Assembly (NCBI GenBank): GCA_020638995.1
Contig: JACKHM010000001.1
Location: 558,001 to 622,000, forward strand
Reading direction: 5' to 3'
Origin: Planctomycetaceae bacterium
GTDB taxonomy: Bacteria; Planctomycetota; Planctomycetia; Pirellulales; Pirellulaceae
Length of the DNA: 64,000 nucleotides
Shown: in pieces, positions 35,999 to 45,672 of the stretch
Numbering within the stretch: the first letter of the stretch is position 1
Layout of the letters: each line of letters opens with the position of its first letter
Translations under genes and position numbers: made by a program
Notes under the pieces: generated by a model
What the model was told of the DNA's origin: nothing
Databases searched by the model: none
What the model saw: only the letters and a program-made list of their open reading frames with translations

Positions 35999-36358
35999 AT
36001 GCGTAGCGTTATGCAAATTCAAGGTCAGCACACCACCTTGCCGCAAGTCGCGAATTGGTTGTTGTCTTGCCTCTTGATTCTCGCGGTGCTCTTACCGATT
36101 GAGTCCGAGTGTGGACGACAGTGTCGGCATGAGTGCCGTGGTTGCGAAAGCGAATGCCCGGCAGGCGAACGCGTTAACTCGAGTGACGACGTGGCGTCTA
36201 CCGAACGCCGATGCGACGCCTACGCGCGCAAGGAACAAGCTTACTCTTCCATCGTGAAGCGTGGCATCCGCCCCTCTTTGATCGCTTCCACCTCCCTTTG
36301 CGCGGTAAAGCCCGGGCACCGTCTGCAAAACAATCTTCTCGCTCCGCTCCGCTTCTAA
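35999..36358 (+). CDS. Small secreted Cys-rich protein upstream of carbonic anhydrase
   Basis: 119 residues; signal/anchor (WLLSCLLILAVLLPIESECG) then ECGRQCRHECRGCESECP, a dense Cys cluster. The C-terminal half is basic and less structured, ending LLAPLRF. Resembles the other small Cys-rich proteins of the window in layout. An alternative start is the ATG at 36011. Function unknown. Confidence 0.5.
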   Translation: MRSVMQIQGQHTTLPQVANWLLSCLLILAVLLPIESECGRQCRHECRGCESECPAGERVNSSDDVASTERRCDAYARKEQAYSSIVKRGIRPSLIASTSLCAVKPGHRLQNNLLAPLRF

Positions 36359-36556
36359 AGCGGCGCTGCCCTTCCTACGATCTCGTCTCGTCGCTGGAAC
36401 CGACACCGCAACGAGACTGCTCTAGATCGAGAAATGCGTCTTCTGCTTCGTGCCTTCCGCTGCGCGTGTGAATTGCACTCGCGCGGAAACGCAAGGGTTT
36501 CAAGGCCACGCTGCGATTGCAGCGCGGTCCCACCATGCGCTGTGGAGATTCTAATC

Positions 36557-37222
36557 ATGCAAAAACTCGTCGATGGTATTCACCAGTTCCAGAAGAATGT
36601 CTTCGCGTCCCAACAGACGCTGTTTCGTGGGCTTGTGGCCGGGCAACGGCCACTGGCTCTGTTCATTACCTGCTCCGATTCGCGAATTGATCCGAGCTTG
36701 TTGACGCAAACCGAGCCCGGCGAATTGTTCATCATGCGGAACGCCGGCAACATTGTGCCGCCGTATCGAGCTGTTCATGGCGGGGAGGCGGCCACGATCG
36801 AATACGCGGTCGTCACGCTGCAGGTGCAGGACATCATCATCTGCGGGCATTCGCACTGCGGAGCGATGAACGGCGTCCTTCATCCCGAACAGGTCGGTGA
36901 ATTACCGGCCGTTCATGCCTGGCTGGCGCATGCCGACGCCACGGGGCGTATCATTCGCGAGAACTACAACCATCTCGTGGAGGAAGATTCGCGACTGACT
37001 GCTACGGTCGAGGAGAACGTACTCGTGCAATTGAAGAGCCTGAAAACGCATCCCTCCGTGGCGGCTGCCTTGTCGCGCGATGCCCTGAAACTACACGGCT
37101 GGGTCTACAAGTTCGAGACCGGACAGGTATTCGCCTACGAACCACAGCAACACGAGTATCTTCCGCTCGATCAAGTTGTGTCCCAGCCAAGAAGTGCGTC
37201 AATGAAACTGGCCTCGATCTGA
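36557..37222 (+). CDS. Beta-class carbonic anhydrase
   Basis: 221 residues; ATG 36557 with GGAG about 10 nt upstream. The zinc ligands and catalytic dyad are visible: CSDSRIDP (Cys about 38, Asp, Arg) and HSHCGAM (His about 97, Cys about 100). Also GELFIMRNAGNIVPP. Interconverts CO2 and bicarbonate in the cytoplasm. The SulP transporter follows 519 nt downstream with one small gene between, suggesting a bicarbonate uptake unit. Confidence 0.93.
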   Translation: MQKLVDGIHQFQKNVFASQQTLFRGLVAGQRPLALFITCSDSRIDPSLLTQTEPGELFIMRNAGNIVPPYRAVHGGEAATIEYAVVTLQVQDIIICGHSHCGAMNGVLHPEQVGELPAVHAWLAHADATGRIIRENYNHLVEEDSRLTATVEENVLVQLKSLKTHPSVAAALSRDALKLHGWVYKFETGQVFAYEPQQHEYLPLDQVVSQPRSASMKLASI

Positions 37223-37311
37223 GCGAGGAATTTCCCAGGAAAGGCCGCCGGATTCGCGGCACGAGTCTCTGATATAGCTACTAACCGTCCACAACAAAGG
37301 AGAGCAATTCC

Positions 37312-37635
37312 ATGTACCGCGACTCAATTCGTGACGCAGTTGATAGCTTTGGGAAGTACATCAACGACGAGAGCAAGCTGTGTTTTGGAGCGGCAGTGGG
37401 CTGCTTTGTCATCGGGACGACTGCCTGGCTTGTCAACCTTGTCGCGCCGCAGACAACGACGCTCCACGGACTGTTGGTCGTCGCTGTTTTCTACGCGGCG
37501 ACCGGCACCATCAGCCTCTTCAAAAGACCGGCGACCAAAGTCGAACGCCCGGCGGAAAGTGACTCCATCGACATATTCGCCAAGTCGTTTCGGAAACGCG
37601 TAGAAAGCAGTGTAGCGACGAAGTCGATCGCTTAA
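37312..37635 (+). CDS. Small two-helix membrane protein between carbonic anhydrase and SulP
   Basis: 107 residues, preceded by AAAGGAGAGC. Helices LCFGAAVGCFVIGTTAWLVN and LLVVAVFYAATGTISLF, then a soluble tail rich in Lys/Ser. No named family. Its position between two inorganic-carbon genes suggests a partner role. Confidence 0.6.
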   Translation: MYRDSIRDAVDSFGKYINDESKLCFGAAVGCFVIGTTAWLVNLVAPQTTTLHGLLVVAVFYAATGTISLFKRPATKVERPAESDSIDIFAKSFRKRVESSVATKSIA

Positions 37636-37740
37636 TGCTGAAGTCATCGAGACGTTACGTGATCGTATGCGCTGACGTGACTTCCTCGCCATGCAGAGTA
37701 AGACACTTGAATAGGTTGCGGCAATAACACGGAGAATGAA

Positions 37741-39714
37741 ATGGAATCCGCACGGCTGAAGACGAAAGGTCGCTTGGATACGGTGCTTCGCCATGACTTA
37801 TTGGCGTCGTTGGTCGTGTTCTTAGTGGCTTTGCCGCTCTGCATGGGCATTGCGATCGCTTCGGGAGTTCCGGTGGCCGCGGGCTTGATCACGGGGATTG
37901 TCGGAGGGCTGGTTGTCGGCTGGATCGCAGGCTGTCCGTTACAGGTCAGTGGTCCGGCCGCTGGCTTGACGGTGATCGTGTACGATGCGGTACAGAATCA
38001 CGGGCTGCAGGCACTAGGGCCGATCGTCCTGTTGGCCGGTTTGATTCAGGTCGCTATGGGCGCGCTGCGACTGGGACAATGGTTTCGCGCCGTCTCGCCA
38101 GCCGTGATCAAAGGGATGCTGGCGGGAATTGGCTTTCTGATTATGGCCAGCCAGTTCCACGTTATGATCGACGACACGCCGAAGGGAAGTGGTGCCGAGA
38201 ACCTGATCAGCATTCCCGCGGCGATGGTGAAGAGCCTTGCTCCCCCCGATTTCTCCGACCGCGAGACGCGACGGATGCGATCACGAGCGCTCCATGAATT
38301 CGGCGAAGTCCATCGACGGCAACTGCAGATTCAAGAACGTTTCCGCGAATTCGCTGATCGATACAGCGCCGACGACCCCGAGACCATCGTCGCCGCGGAT
38401 GGACCTGAGGGCCCACTTGAGACCTTGCAAGAACAGCAAAGCGACACCACTCGCTTGCTGGAGGAGGCCGTTGGACGACTGCAGGGAACGCGCCGGACTG
38501 GAGCGGGCAACGAGAGGAAGGGTGAACTTCTTGCCGCCGCTACGACCGCGCTGCGGCAGAGCGAATCGGCCGGCGCGGCGTTCACCACCGGGACGTTACA
38601 TGCCGCGCTCGACTCGCAGCAGAACGCGGTTGTATCACTGGAAGCATCGCTCGAACATTTGAAAAACCACCAACTGGCCGCCTACATTGGCGTGCTGACG
38701 ATCGTGCTGATTGTACTCTGGCAATCGCTCGTGCCGAAGGCACTGAGAATCGTGCCTGCCCCACTGGTTGCGGTGGTTCTGGCTGCGATGGTGGCCGCCG
38801 CCATGACGCTACCAGTTTTATACGTCGAAGCTCCTGCCAACCTATGGGACGATGTGCGATTTCCCGCCTGGAGCACGCTCACCTCTTCTTGGGCGCGACT
38901 GCTCCCGGTCGCGATGTTGATGGCCGTGGTTGCCAGCGCGGAAACATTGTTGTGCGCGACAGCGGTCGATCAAATCCAACTCGGCCCGCGAACCAACTAT
39001 GACCGCGAGCTAATGGCGCAAGGCATCGGTAATGGTATTTGCGGACTACTCGGCGCACTCCCGATGACGGGGGTAATTGTGCGTAGTTCGGCCAACGTGC
39101 AGGCGGGAGCTCAAAGCCGCTTCGCCGCCATCTTGCACGGAGTCTGGCTACTGTTGTTCGTTGTCGCGCTGACGTTCGTGTTGCACTCGATTCCGACCGC
39201 TAGTTTGGCCGCGATGCTCGTCTATACGGGGTACAAGTTGGTGGACATCAAGTCGCTGCGCGAACTGCAGCGCTTCGGCTGGGGCGAAGTAGCCATCTAT
39301 GCAGCGACGGTTGGAACTATTGTTTTCACGGACTTGTTGACGGGCGTCTTAGTTGGTGTCGGCCTCTCGGCAGCCAAATTGCTCTACACGTTTTCCCGTC
39401 TGGCCACGCAACTCGACATCAATCTGACCGACGAAACCGCCGTATTGAAGCTGCGCGGCGCGGCAACCTTCGTCCGTTTGCCCGTCTTAGCCGCAGAGTT
39501 GGAGCGTGTCCCGCGAGGCACCGAACTGCATGTGGACTTCGAACACTTGGACTACATAGACCACGCCTGCCTGGAGTTGCTGATGAACTGGGCCAAGCAG
39601 CACGAGTCCTGGGGCGGACGTATGGTGATCGATTGGACTTCGCTGCACGCTCGTTTTGCAGGAGACAACGACACGGAGCGGAAGCGGCGACAAGACACGC
39701 GTGTTGACAGTTGA
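37741..39714 (+). CDS. SulP-family anion transporter with large helical insertion and STAS domain
   Basis: 657 residues. The SulP core starts HDLLASLVVFLVALPLCMGI and PLQVSGPAAGLTVIVYDAV. Residues about 167-313 form a hydrophilic, predicted coiled-coil insertion (EVHRRQLQIQERFREFADRY, DTTRLLEEAVGRLQGTRR), absent from ordinary SulP proteins. Helices resume at LAAYIGVLTIVLIVLWQSL; the STAS domain (about 550-650) ends with VDFEHLDYIDHACLELLMNW. Next to carbonic anhydrase, bicarbonate (BicA-like) is the likely substrate. Confidence 0.9.
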   Translation: MESARLKTKGRLDTVLRHDLLASLVVFLVALPLCMGIAIASGVPVAAGLITGIVGGLVVGWIAGCPLQVSGPAAGLTVIVYDAVQNHGLQALGPIVLLAGLIQVAMGALRLGQWFRAVSPAVIKGMLAGIGFLIMASQFHVMIDDTPKGSGAENLISIPAAMVKSLAPPDFSDRETRRMRSRALHEFGEVHRRQLQIQERFREFADRYSADDPETIVAADGPEGPLETLQEQQSDTTRLLEEAVGRLQGTRRTGAGNERKGELLAAATTALRQSESAGAAFTTGTLHAALDSQQNAVVSLEASLEHLKNHQLAAYIGVLTIVLIVLWQSLVPKALRIVPAPLVAVVLAAMVAAAMTLPVLYVEAPANLWDDVRFPAWSTLTSSWARLLPVAMLMAVVASAETLLCATAVDQIQLGPRTNYDRELMAQGIGNGICGLLGALPMTGVIVRSSANVQAGAQSRFAAILHGVWLLLFVVALTFVLHSIPTASLAAMLVYTGYKLVDIKSLRELQRFGWGEVAIYAATVGTIVFTDLLTGVLVGVGLSAAKLLYTFSRLATQLDINLTDETAVLKLRGAATFVRLPVLAAELERVPRGTELHVDFEHLDYIDHACLELLMNWAKQHESWGGRMVIDWTSLHARFAGDNDTERKRRQDTRVDS

Positions 39715-39779
39715 GATAACCTACCCCGGCGACACGATTTGTCATCGCGCCGCCGGGCAGACACACGCGATACCAAGCA

Positions 39780-40094
39780 TCAGTGACCAATGTGCAGGCC
39801 GAAATAGGGCGTGGAGACATGCACATTGCCGTGACCATATCCTCCACCGTGGCCGTAGTTGGACCAACCGTAACCGTAATTCGAGGTGCCATGATGCCCG
39901 GAATTGTACGGCCTGTGGTGGCGGCCGTACCCGTAGGTCGTTGAGCGACGTCCGTGATTGTACGGAGAGACGTAATGCGCCCTACCGTGCCCGCGGTAGC
40001 CCCCGCCATGATGGCGGTCGGCGGCCGAAGCTGACATCACGCCAACCAGCCCGAACGTGGTTACGACGGCCAACACGATGAGTAAGCGTTTCAT
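39780..40094 (-). CDS. Secreted His/Gly/Tyr-rich protein
   Basis: 104 residues. ATG at 40094 has AAGGAG at ideal spacing, unlike the one at 40100. Signal peptide (LLIVLAVVTTFGLVGVMSASA) followed by a low-complexity His/Gly/Tyr body (HHGGGYRGHGRAHYVSPYNH, GYGWSNYGHGGGYGHG). Compositionally like the GHYGG-repeat protein at 6710. Extracellular metal binding is possible. Confidence 0.65.
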   Translation of the reverse strand: MKRLLIVLAVVTTFGLVGVMSASAADRHHGGGYRGHGRAHYVSPYNHGRRSTTYGYGRHHRPYNSGHHGTSNYGYGWSNYGHGGGYGHGNVHVSTPYFGLHIGH

Positions 40095-40437
40095 GATCAT
40101 CTCCTTTGCTGTTTCCGATGTTGAATAAGACTACTGACGCTATGAACGCAACTACCGTGCCAAAGAAGTCAAGTGATCATTCGGCAATAGAATGCCGCGT
40201 TTCGGGAGTCACGAGCTTCGCGTCCAAAGCACAAAGCGCCATCCACCGGATGACAATGTGTCTCAGAAAGGACTACACGGTGGCTGCAAGTGGCTGCACA
40301 GGGGCCGCAACAGGAAACGGGCCAGCAGAAAATGTTTGCGGTGATTTTGCGCGATGTAGAAATATCTGCGATTGACCGGCGATGCCCCAGGTGAAATACT
40401 TAGACGTTCCTTCGAAGCTGGGTTTAGTTTAATAGTT
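40095..40437. other. Intergenic region
   Basis: 343 bases between divergent genes. An 89-residue open frame here has no signal, motif or ribosome site and I do not call it. I saw only a short hairpin GGCA-ATAGAA-TGCC and a duplicated GTGGCTGCA. Confidence 0.4.
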
Positions 40438-40812
40438 ATGATCAAGTTACCGATCATCGATACTGTGATTCTCAGGCAAACCATTGCCGCCCTGCTCGTT
40501 TGCGCCGTTACCGTTCCTGCCAGCCTGGGAGCTGACTCCTGCCGTTGCGCGAACGGAGTCACCCCGTGTGACTGCTGTTTAGACGACAACGGCGGTCTTC
40601 CCTCGCACCATTGCTCTTGTAGCTGCTGCGAAACTCCGTCGTTGCCGGCAGTCTCGCTGATTGTATTCGACTCCAATCAGCACAATTGCTGTGGCTTATT
40701 CTTGGTTCCTGCTAGAACTCGCTGTGAGACATTCGCGGTTGCAAAGTTTAGCGCCGGGAAACCAGTCTCGGCGCTCGACCGCTGTGTGCGTCTATCTCGC
40801 CTGACGCTGTAA
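40438..40812 (+). CDS. Small secreted Cys-rich protein (LDRCVRLSRLTL family)
   Basis: 124 residues from ATG 40438. Signal peptide (TIAALLVCAVTVPASLGA), then SCRCANGVTPCDCCLDD and HHCSCSCCETP. It ends LDRCVRLSRLTL, the same terminus as 21032-21388. The family is defined here by a Cys-rich N-terminal half with TPCDCC and this C-terminal 12-mer. No efflux adaptor follows this copy; a coiled-coil secreted protein does. Confidence 0.65.
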   Translation: MIKLPIIDTVILRQTIAALLVCAVTVPASLGADSCRCANGVTPCDCCLDDNGGLPSHHCSCSCCETPSLPAVSLIVFDSNQHNCCGLFLVPARTRCETFAVAKFSAGKPVSALDRCVRLSRLTL

Positions 40813-40960
40813 TTCTTGCGAGTCACCCCGACCGTCATCTGACGCTATCGATGTGCGCCGTGCGGGGCTGATGCTCGGGTCAGTGTATCGGCAGATTTCA
40901 TTGGTTCCCCCCGACCAACGAACAGAGTAATCAACGACTTAACATCCCAAGGTGACAACC

Positions 40961-41737
40961 ATGCACGTAAGAAAACCACTTGTCGTCTGCACAACTGCGT
41001 TCTTGATGTTGTCGGTGTTCGACTCAGCGGGCTTTGCCCACAACACGGGACGCAGCCATCGCCATAACAGTCGATCATCTCGCACTACCCGGAGTTCCGC
41101 GTCGGCGGCAGCGAAGGCGAATGCCGACTTAATGCGGGCGGCCGCGGTTCGCGCAGCGGCGCTAAGGGCCGCGCAAGCTGAGGTCAGTCGCGCCCACGCG
41201 GCGCTCAAATCGTCGCGAACACTGCTCGAACGCCAATTCGAACTTTCTCCACAGGTGGCGGCCGCCCTGCGGGAAGATGCCGCCGCCCACAAGGAACTCG
41301 ACCAACTTCGGCAAGTCGTGCTCGACCGCCTTGCTAAAGATCCCTTGTATCAAAATGCAAAACGAATCCAACAAGAAAAGTACAATGAGGCTCAGGCCTT
41401 GAGAGCATCGGGTCGCGCATCGCAATCACAAATCGACGCACTGTCGCAGCAGAGATTGGAGGCGGGCGCGACCGTCACGAAGATGGAGGCTGCGGCAATC
41501 AACGACGATCCTGCTGCCCGGAAAGCCAGCGAACGAGTCGTAGCCACCGCCGCTCGCGTTAATGAACTGAAGCGGGGTTTTGAAAGTTCCGTGACCCACG
41601 ATTCTCGGTGGACGGCCGCTCGCAAGGATCTGGATGACGCGCGACGGAAGTTGGCACAGGCTAATGTCGCTGGCAACCAGGCGCTGGCTAACGCCAACCG
41701 CAGCCGCACCAATCAACGTTATTCGGCCCGTCCCTAA
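40961..41737 (+). CDS. Secreted Ala-rich coiled-coil protein
   Basis: 258 residues from ATG 40961. Signal peptide (LVVCTTAFLMLSVFDSAGFA), Ser/Arg/His linker, then long helical segments (AALRAAQAEVSRAHAALKSS, ELDQLRQVVLDRLAKDPLYQ, ARKDLDDARRKLAQANVAGN). No enzyme motif. Probably a periplasmic structural or adaptor-like protein. Confidence 0.7.
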   Translation: MHVRKPLVVCTTAFLMLSVFDSAGFAHNTGRSHRHNSRSSRTTRSSASAAAKANADLMRAAAVRAAALRAAQAEVSRAHAALKSSRTLLERQFELSPQVAAALREDAAAHKELDQLRQVVLDRLAKDPLYQNAKRIQQEKYNEAQALRASGRASQSQIDALSQQRLEAGATVTKMEAAAINDDPAARKASERVVATAARVNELKRGFESSVTHDSRWTAARKDLDDARRKLAQANVAGNQALANANRSRTNQRYSARP

Positions 41738-41805
41738 AGAAGTTGTAATTGACGTGATCGTTCAAGTGTTAACCCTAGTTCCAACTACAATTCAGGAGTG
41801 ATTCG

Positions 41806-42207
41806 ATGAGTTCTCAATTGACACAGCGCACGTTTTTGACCAGCCTTGGCTCCTTCTTCATTCTCGTCGCGGCGGTGCTCGCCGTGAGCACGCTCATCTC
41901 CGTCGGCGGGAATCCGGCAGCACAAGCGGCGCCTAACGCCGAAAAGGCGTCCAGCATGGACGACGACCACGATCGCTACGAGGCCGTCCTAAAACAGACA
42001 ATGACCGGACCAGTGGACATCTTTTTTGATGTGGCCGAGCTGGATGCAGGGTCCGGTCAATTGGCGAATCTGACGTTCTCCGGCCTAGTCGACGTCACGG
42101 GCAAACATCTGCTGAGCTTTACCGACGCCAAAGGCAACTCATGGCTGGTCGATCCCGATACGGTACTCACCTACCGTATCCGACGAGCCGAGAATGCTAA
42201 CGAGTGA
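41806..42207 (+). CDS. Secreted protein of unknown function
   Basis: 133 residues; signal/anchor (SFFILVAAVLAVSTLISVGG), then a beta-rich part (GPVDIFFDVAELDAGSGQLA, LVDVTGKHLLSFTDAKGNSW). Just upstream of the phosphatase gene (65 nt). No family recognised. Confidence 0.6.
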   Translation: MSSQLTQRTFLTSLGSFFILVAAVLAVSTLISVGGNPAAQAAPNAEKASSMDDDHDRYEAVLKQTMTGPVDIFFDVAELDAGSGQLANLTFSGLVDVTGKHLLSFTDAKGNSWLVDPDTVLTYRIRRAENANE

Positions 42208-42272
42208 AGAACGGTGAGCCACGACCAGCCACCCATTGATAGGCAGCGGCCCGCCAAACGATTGGAAGCGAC

Positions 42273-43790
42273 TTGACGAACCCCAGTGAAGCACAAATCA
42301 GAGCTGACGACAAACGAGTCAAGTGTCGGAAAATATCGCGAAAACGCTTGACGATTCGCACGCAACTGTTGCTGGCAGTAAACCTGCCGCTGCTCGTCTT
42401 GATGGTGATGCTGTTGGTTGCGGATTACCGGGAAGAGATGCAAAGCTCGATCATGCGGAAGCAGGTCGGGTTGCAGGAGGAGGCGTTGACGATCGCGCAC
42501 GGTCTATCGTGTCTCTCTCAACAGGGACGTGCTGAGCCGATTCAGCGGTTCGTCGATCGCGTCTGTGCCGGTATGCAGGAGACTCGGTCGCCTGGCCACC
42601 ATATCGCTGTCCGAGTTGGAGACAACGTCGTGCAGGCCCAGGCACATCACAGAGCTTCGCCGGAAATGCTGCAAGCGATGCGAAACGCCGCACGGTCTCC
42701 GGGCTCTCACGCATTGTTGGGCGACGTCACGTTGGTGGTGGGAAGTTTCTCCGCGAACGGTGTTGAAGTCTACGTCTCGGAGAACACCACAGATATTCGG
42801 CAATCGATTCATAACGAGATACTATCTCACTCACTCTCGCTGGCAGCGCTTGGTGTTGTGGCGGCAGGAATTGTCAATGTCGTGCTACTGCGTTTGGTCG
42901 TTCGCCCATTGCAACAGCTATCGGGTGCAGTCGCACGAATTGCGCAAGGTGATTACGCCGTACAGACAAATGCGTATCGTAGCTACGAATTGATCGGACT
43001 TTCAGAAGCGATTCGGCAGATGGCTTCGACATTGGCCAACAATGAGCAAGAACGCCACTTGCAGATGGATCGAGCGAGGAAGATTCAAGACCACTTACTT
43101 CCCAACGGTGTAGAAATACCAGGTCTCGCCGTGGCGCATTATTTCCAGCCTGCCGATTCGGTAGCGGGCGATTATTACGACTTAATGCGGTTACGCGATG
43201 AGACGTGGTTAGTTTGTGTGGCGGATGTGACAGGGCACGGAGTCGCCGCCGCGATGGGTTCAGTAATGCTAAAGGCGCTTGTGATGCATGCGATCGAACA
43301 TGATCTAGACCCGCGGCACATTCTTCAGTTCGTCAACCATCGACTCCCAGGCTTGCTGCCCAGTGAGTTCATCACTATGTTTCTCGCGCGATGGGACCCG
43401 GTGACACACCGACTGGAATACGCCAGCGCCGGGCACGAACCGGGACTGCTGGTGTCACAGGACGGTGATGTTCAGGAGTTACCTGCAACCGGCCTCCCGC
43501 TGGGAGTCGATTCATCTTTTGAGTGGGAAACTGTCGCGATCACCATGTCGCCCGGCCAAAGGTTGGTGCTGACGACGGACGGTATTGCTGAATCCCGAAC
43601 TCCTGCTGGTGAGTTGTTCGGTCGCAAACGCCTTGCCGATGTTGCATCCAATTGCAAAGAGTGCCCGCCGCATCAGATCGTCAAAGCGATTCGTGATGCC
43701 ATGTTGAGCCATCAGCAAGGTCGGAGGTCGGCCGATGACGTTACGATCCTCGTGATCGAGGCCGATGCGGTGGAACTCACCGGCGATTGA
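42273..43790 (+). CDS. Membrane HAMP/SpoIIE-type (RsbU-like) protein phosphatase
   Basis: 505 residues with a TTG start preceded by GGAAG. Helix 1 (LLLAVNLPLLVLMVMLLVAD), an extracytoplasmic sensor region, helix 2 (LAALGVVAAGIVNVVLLRLV), HAMP (RPLQQLSGAVARIAQGDY), then a PP2C/SpoIIE domain with AGDYYDLMRL, VADVTGHGVAAAMGS, SAGHEPGLL and RSADDVTILVIE, carrying the metal-binding Asp residues. Likely part of a partner-switching stress pathway; no anti-sigma partner is in the window. Confidence 0.9.
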   Translation: MTNPSEAQIRADDKRVKCRKISRKRLTIRTQLLLAVNLPLLVLMVMLLVADYREEMQSSIMRKQVGLQEEALTIAHGLSCLSQQGRAEPIQRFVDRVCAGMQETRSPGHHIAVRVGDNVVQAQAHHRASPEMLQAMRNAARSPGSHALLGDVTLVVGSFSANGVEVYVSENTTDIRQSIHNEILSHSLSLAALGVVAAGIVNVVLLRLVVRPLQQLSGAVARIAQGDYAVQTNAYRSYELIGLSEAIRQMASTLANNEQERHLQMDRARKIQDHLLPNGVEIPGLAVAHYFQPADSVAGDYYDLMRLRDETWLVCVADVTGHGVAAAMGSVMLKALVMHAIEHDLDPRHILQFVNHRLPGLLPSEFITMFLARWDPVTHRLEYASAGHEPGLLVSQDGDVQELPATGLPLGVDSSFEWETVAITMSPGQRLVLTTDGIAESRTPAGELFGRKRLADVASNCKECPPHQIVKAIRDAMLSHQQGRRSADDVTILVIEADAVELTGD

Positions 43791-43813
43791 ACACGACGGC
43801 GCAACCGTCGTGT
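43791..43813. terminator. Perfect 9-bp hairpin directly after the phosphatase stop
   Basis: ACACGACGG-CGCAA-CCGTCGTGT begins at the first base after the stop codon. There is no T-run, so an intrinsic terminator is only one option; an mRNA 3'-end stabiliser is another. Confidence 0.45.
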
Positions 43814-45511
43814 CGACAGCAACTTCACGCAACACTGAGAATAGGCACTCATGGTCGGGAAAACGAAAATCGAAATCAACCTGTTGCTTCCAGATGTAGC
43901 AGACGCTCGCGACGCTTGCGTAAAGCGACTCGCGGATCTGTTGGCAGCAAAAGAAGGGGTTGATGCCGCTCATGCGTTGGAAGCGGAAGGCGAGCGACCA
44001 GGCCAACTCTGCATTCATTACGAACCCAACCGACTAACGATCGGTGAGGTGCGCGAGCTGGCCAAGCGGGCGGGGGCGGAGATTCACGAACGGTTTGGGC
44101 ACTTACTGTTGCGGACTGAGCCAATGCACGCACGCCGCGCCCGAACGGTTGCCGCTCGCGCGGAACGGCTAAGAGGAGTTCTTGAAGCGTCAGCATCCGC
44201 AGACGGCATGCTGCGTATTGAGTTCGATCGAGAGAAAGCCGAAGAAGATGCGATCCGCGCTGCGTTGCTCAAGAGCGGCGTACGCGTGATCACAGAAAAA
44301 CGCGCCAATGCAGAAGCGGCGGCGGGCGAGGAAGAACACGACCACGAACACGGTGGGTTGTTCGGCGAACAGACCGAATTGATCTACGCGATCATCTGCG
44401 GCGGGCTGCTCTTGGCCGGTTGGCTACTGTCGGTATTGACCAACATCACTCCGTCGGTGCCGTGGGCTATTTATCTGGCAGCGTATTTCTTCGGCGGCTT
44501 TTTCACGCTTCGTGAGGCGATCGAGAACATTCGCGTTGGTCGCTTTGAGATCGACTTCTTAATGTTGGTGGCAGCCATCGGTGCGGCGTCGCTGGGCGAG
44601 TGGGCGGAAGGTGCATTGCTTTTGTTTCTGTTCAGCCTGGGGCACGCGCTAGAACATTACGCGATGGGCCGTGCGCGACGGGCCATCGAAGCGCTGGCCG
44701 AACTTGCACCCGAATTCGCCTTGGTGCGCCGTAACGGGAACACGGACAAAGTCCCTGTCGAACAACTCGAACGCGGCGACGTCGTGATCGTCAAACCGAA
44801 CGACCGCATTCCGGCCGACGGCTTTGTGATTAAAGGGGAGAGCAGCGTCAATCAGGCCCCGATCACCGGCGAGAGCGTGCCGGTCGACAAACGGCCGGTC
44901 GATGATCCGCAGCGGGCAGCAGAGAATCCCGATCGGCTCGACGCCCAGCATCGGGTCTTCGCCGGCACGATCAACGAAAGCGGGGCCTTGGAGATTGTTG
45001 TCACGAAACTTTCGACCGAGAGCACGCTGGCCCGGGTCGTGGAGATGGTCAGCGAGGCGGAAACACAGAAGTCACCCACGCAGAGATTTACCGACAAGTT
45101 CGAGCGGTACTTCGTTCCGGTCGTGCTTGGCTTTGTCGTGCTGCTATTATTGGCCTGGGTCGTGAATGACGAACCGTTTAGCGCGTCGTTCTACCGCGCC
45201 ATGGCCGTGCTGGTGGCGGCCAGCCCATGCGCTCTTGCCATTGCGACTCCCAGCGCCGTGCTTAGCGGCGTGGCTCGCGCAGCACGGGGTGGCGTCCTCG
45301 TCAAAGGCGGCGCACAGCTAGAGCACCTCGGTCGGCTCGGAGCAATCGCCTTTGACAAAACCGGCACGCTCACCGAGGGTAAACCACGGCTCACGGATGC
45401 CGTGTCCTTTGATGATGCGAGTGAAACTGAACTTCTGCGGGTGGCCGTTGCCGTAGAGACGCTTAGCGATCATCCCTTGGCAACTGCCGTGGCGCGAGAT
45501 GGAATGAAAAG

Positions 45512-45586
45512 ACTAGAGTCGCGAGACGAGAGTCAAGAGCAGTATTCCGGCTCTGGACTCTCGACGCTGGACTCTCGACTACCCGA
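45512..45586. repeat. Palindromic element copy in frame in ATPase
   Basis: AGAGTCGCGAGACGAGAGTC at the left and GGACTCTCGACGCTGGACTC at the right. It encodes LESRDESQEQ and GLSTLDSRLP between the HP-motif region and QSITGRG. The paralogue at 35047 has a shorter segment at this position, so the insert can be judged against it. Confidence 0.75.
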
Positions 45587-45672
45587 AGCGGGTAACATGC
45601 AAAGCATCACGGGGCGCGGTGTCAAAGCAACAATCGACGGTAAGTCAGTTTACATCGGAAAGGACGACTTGT

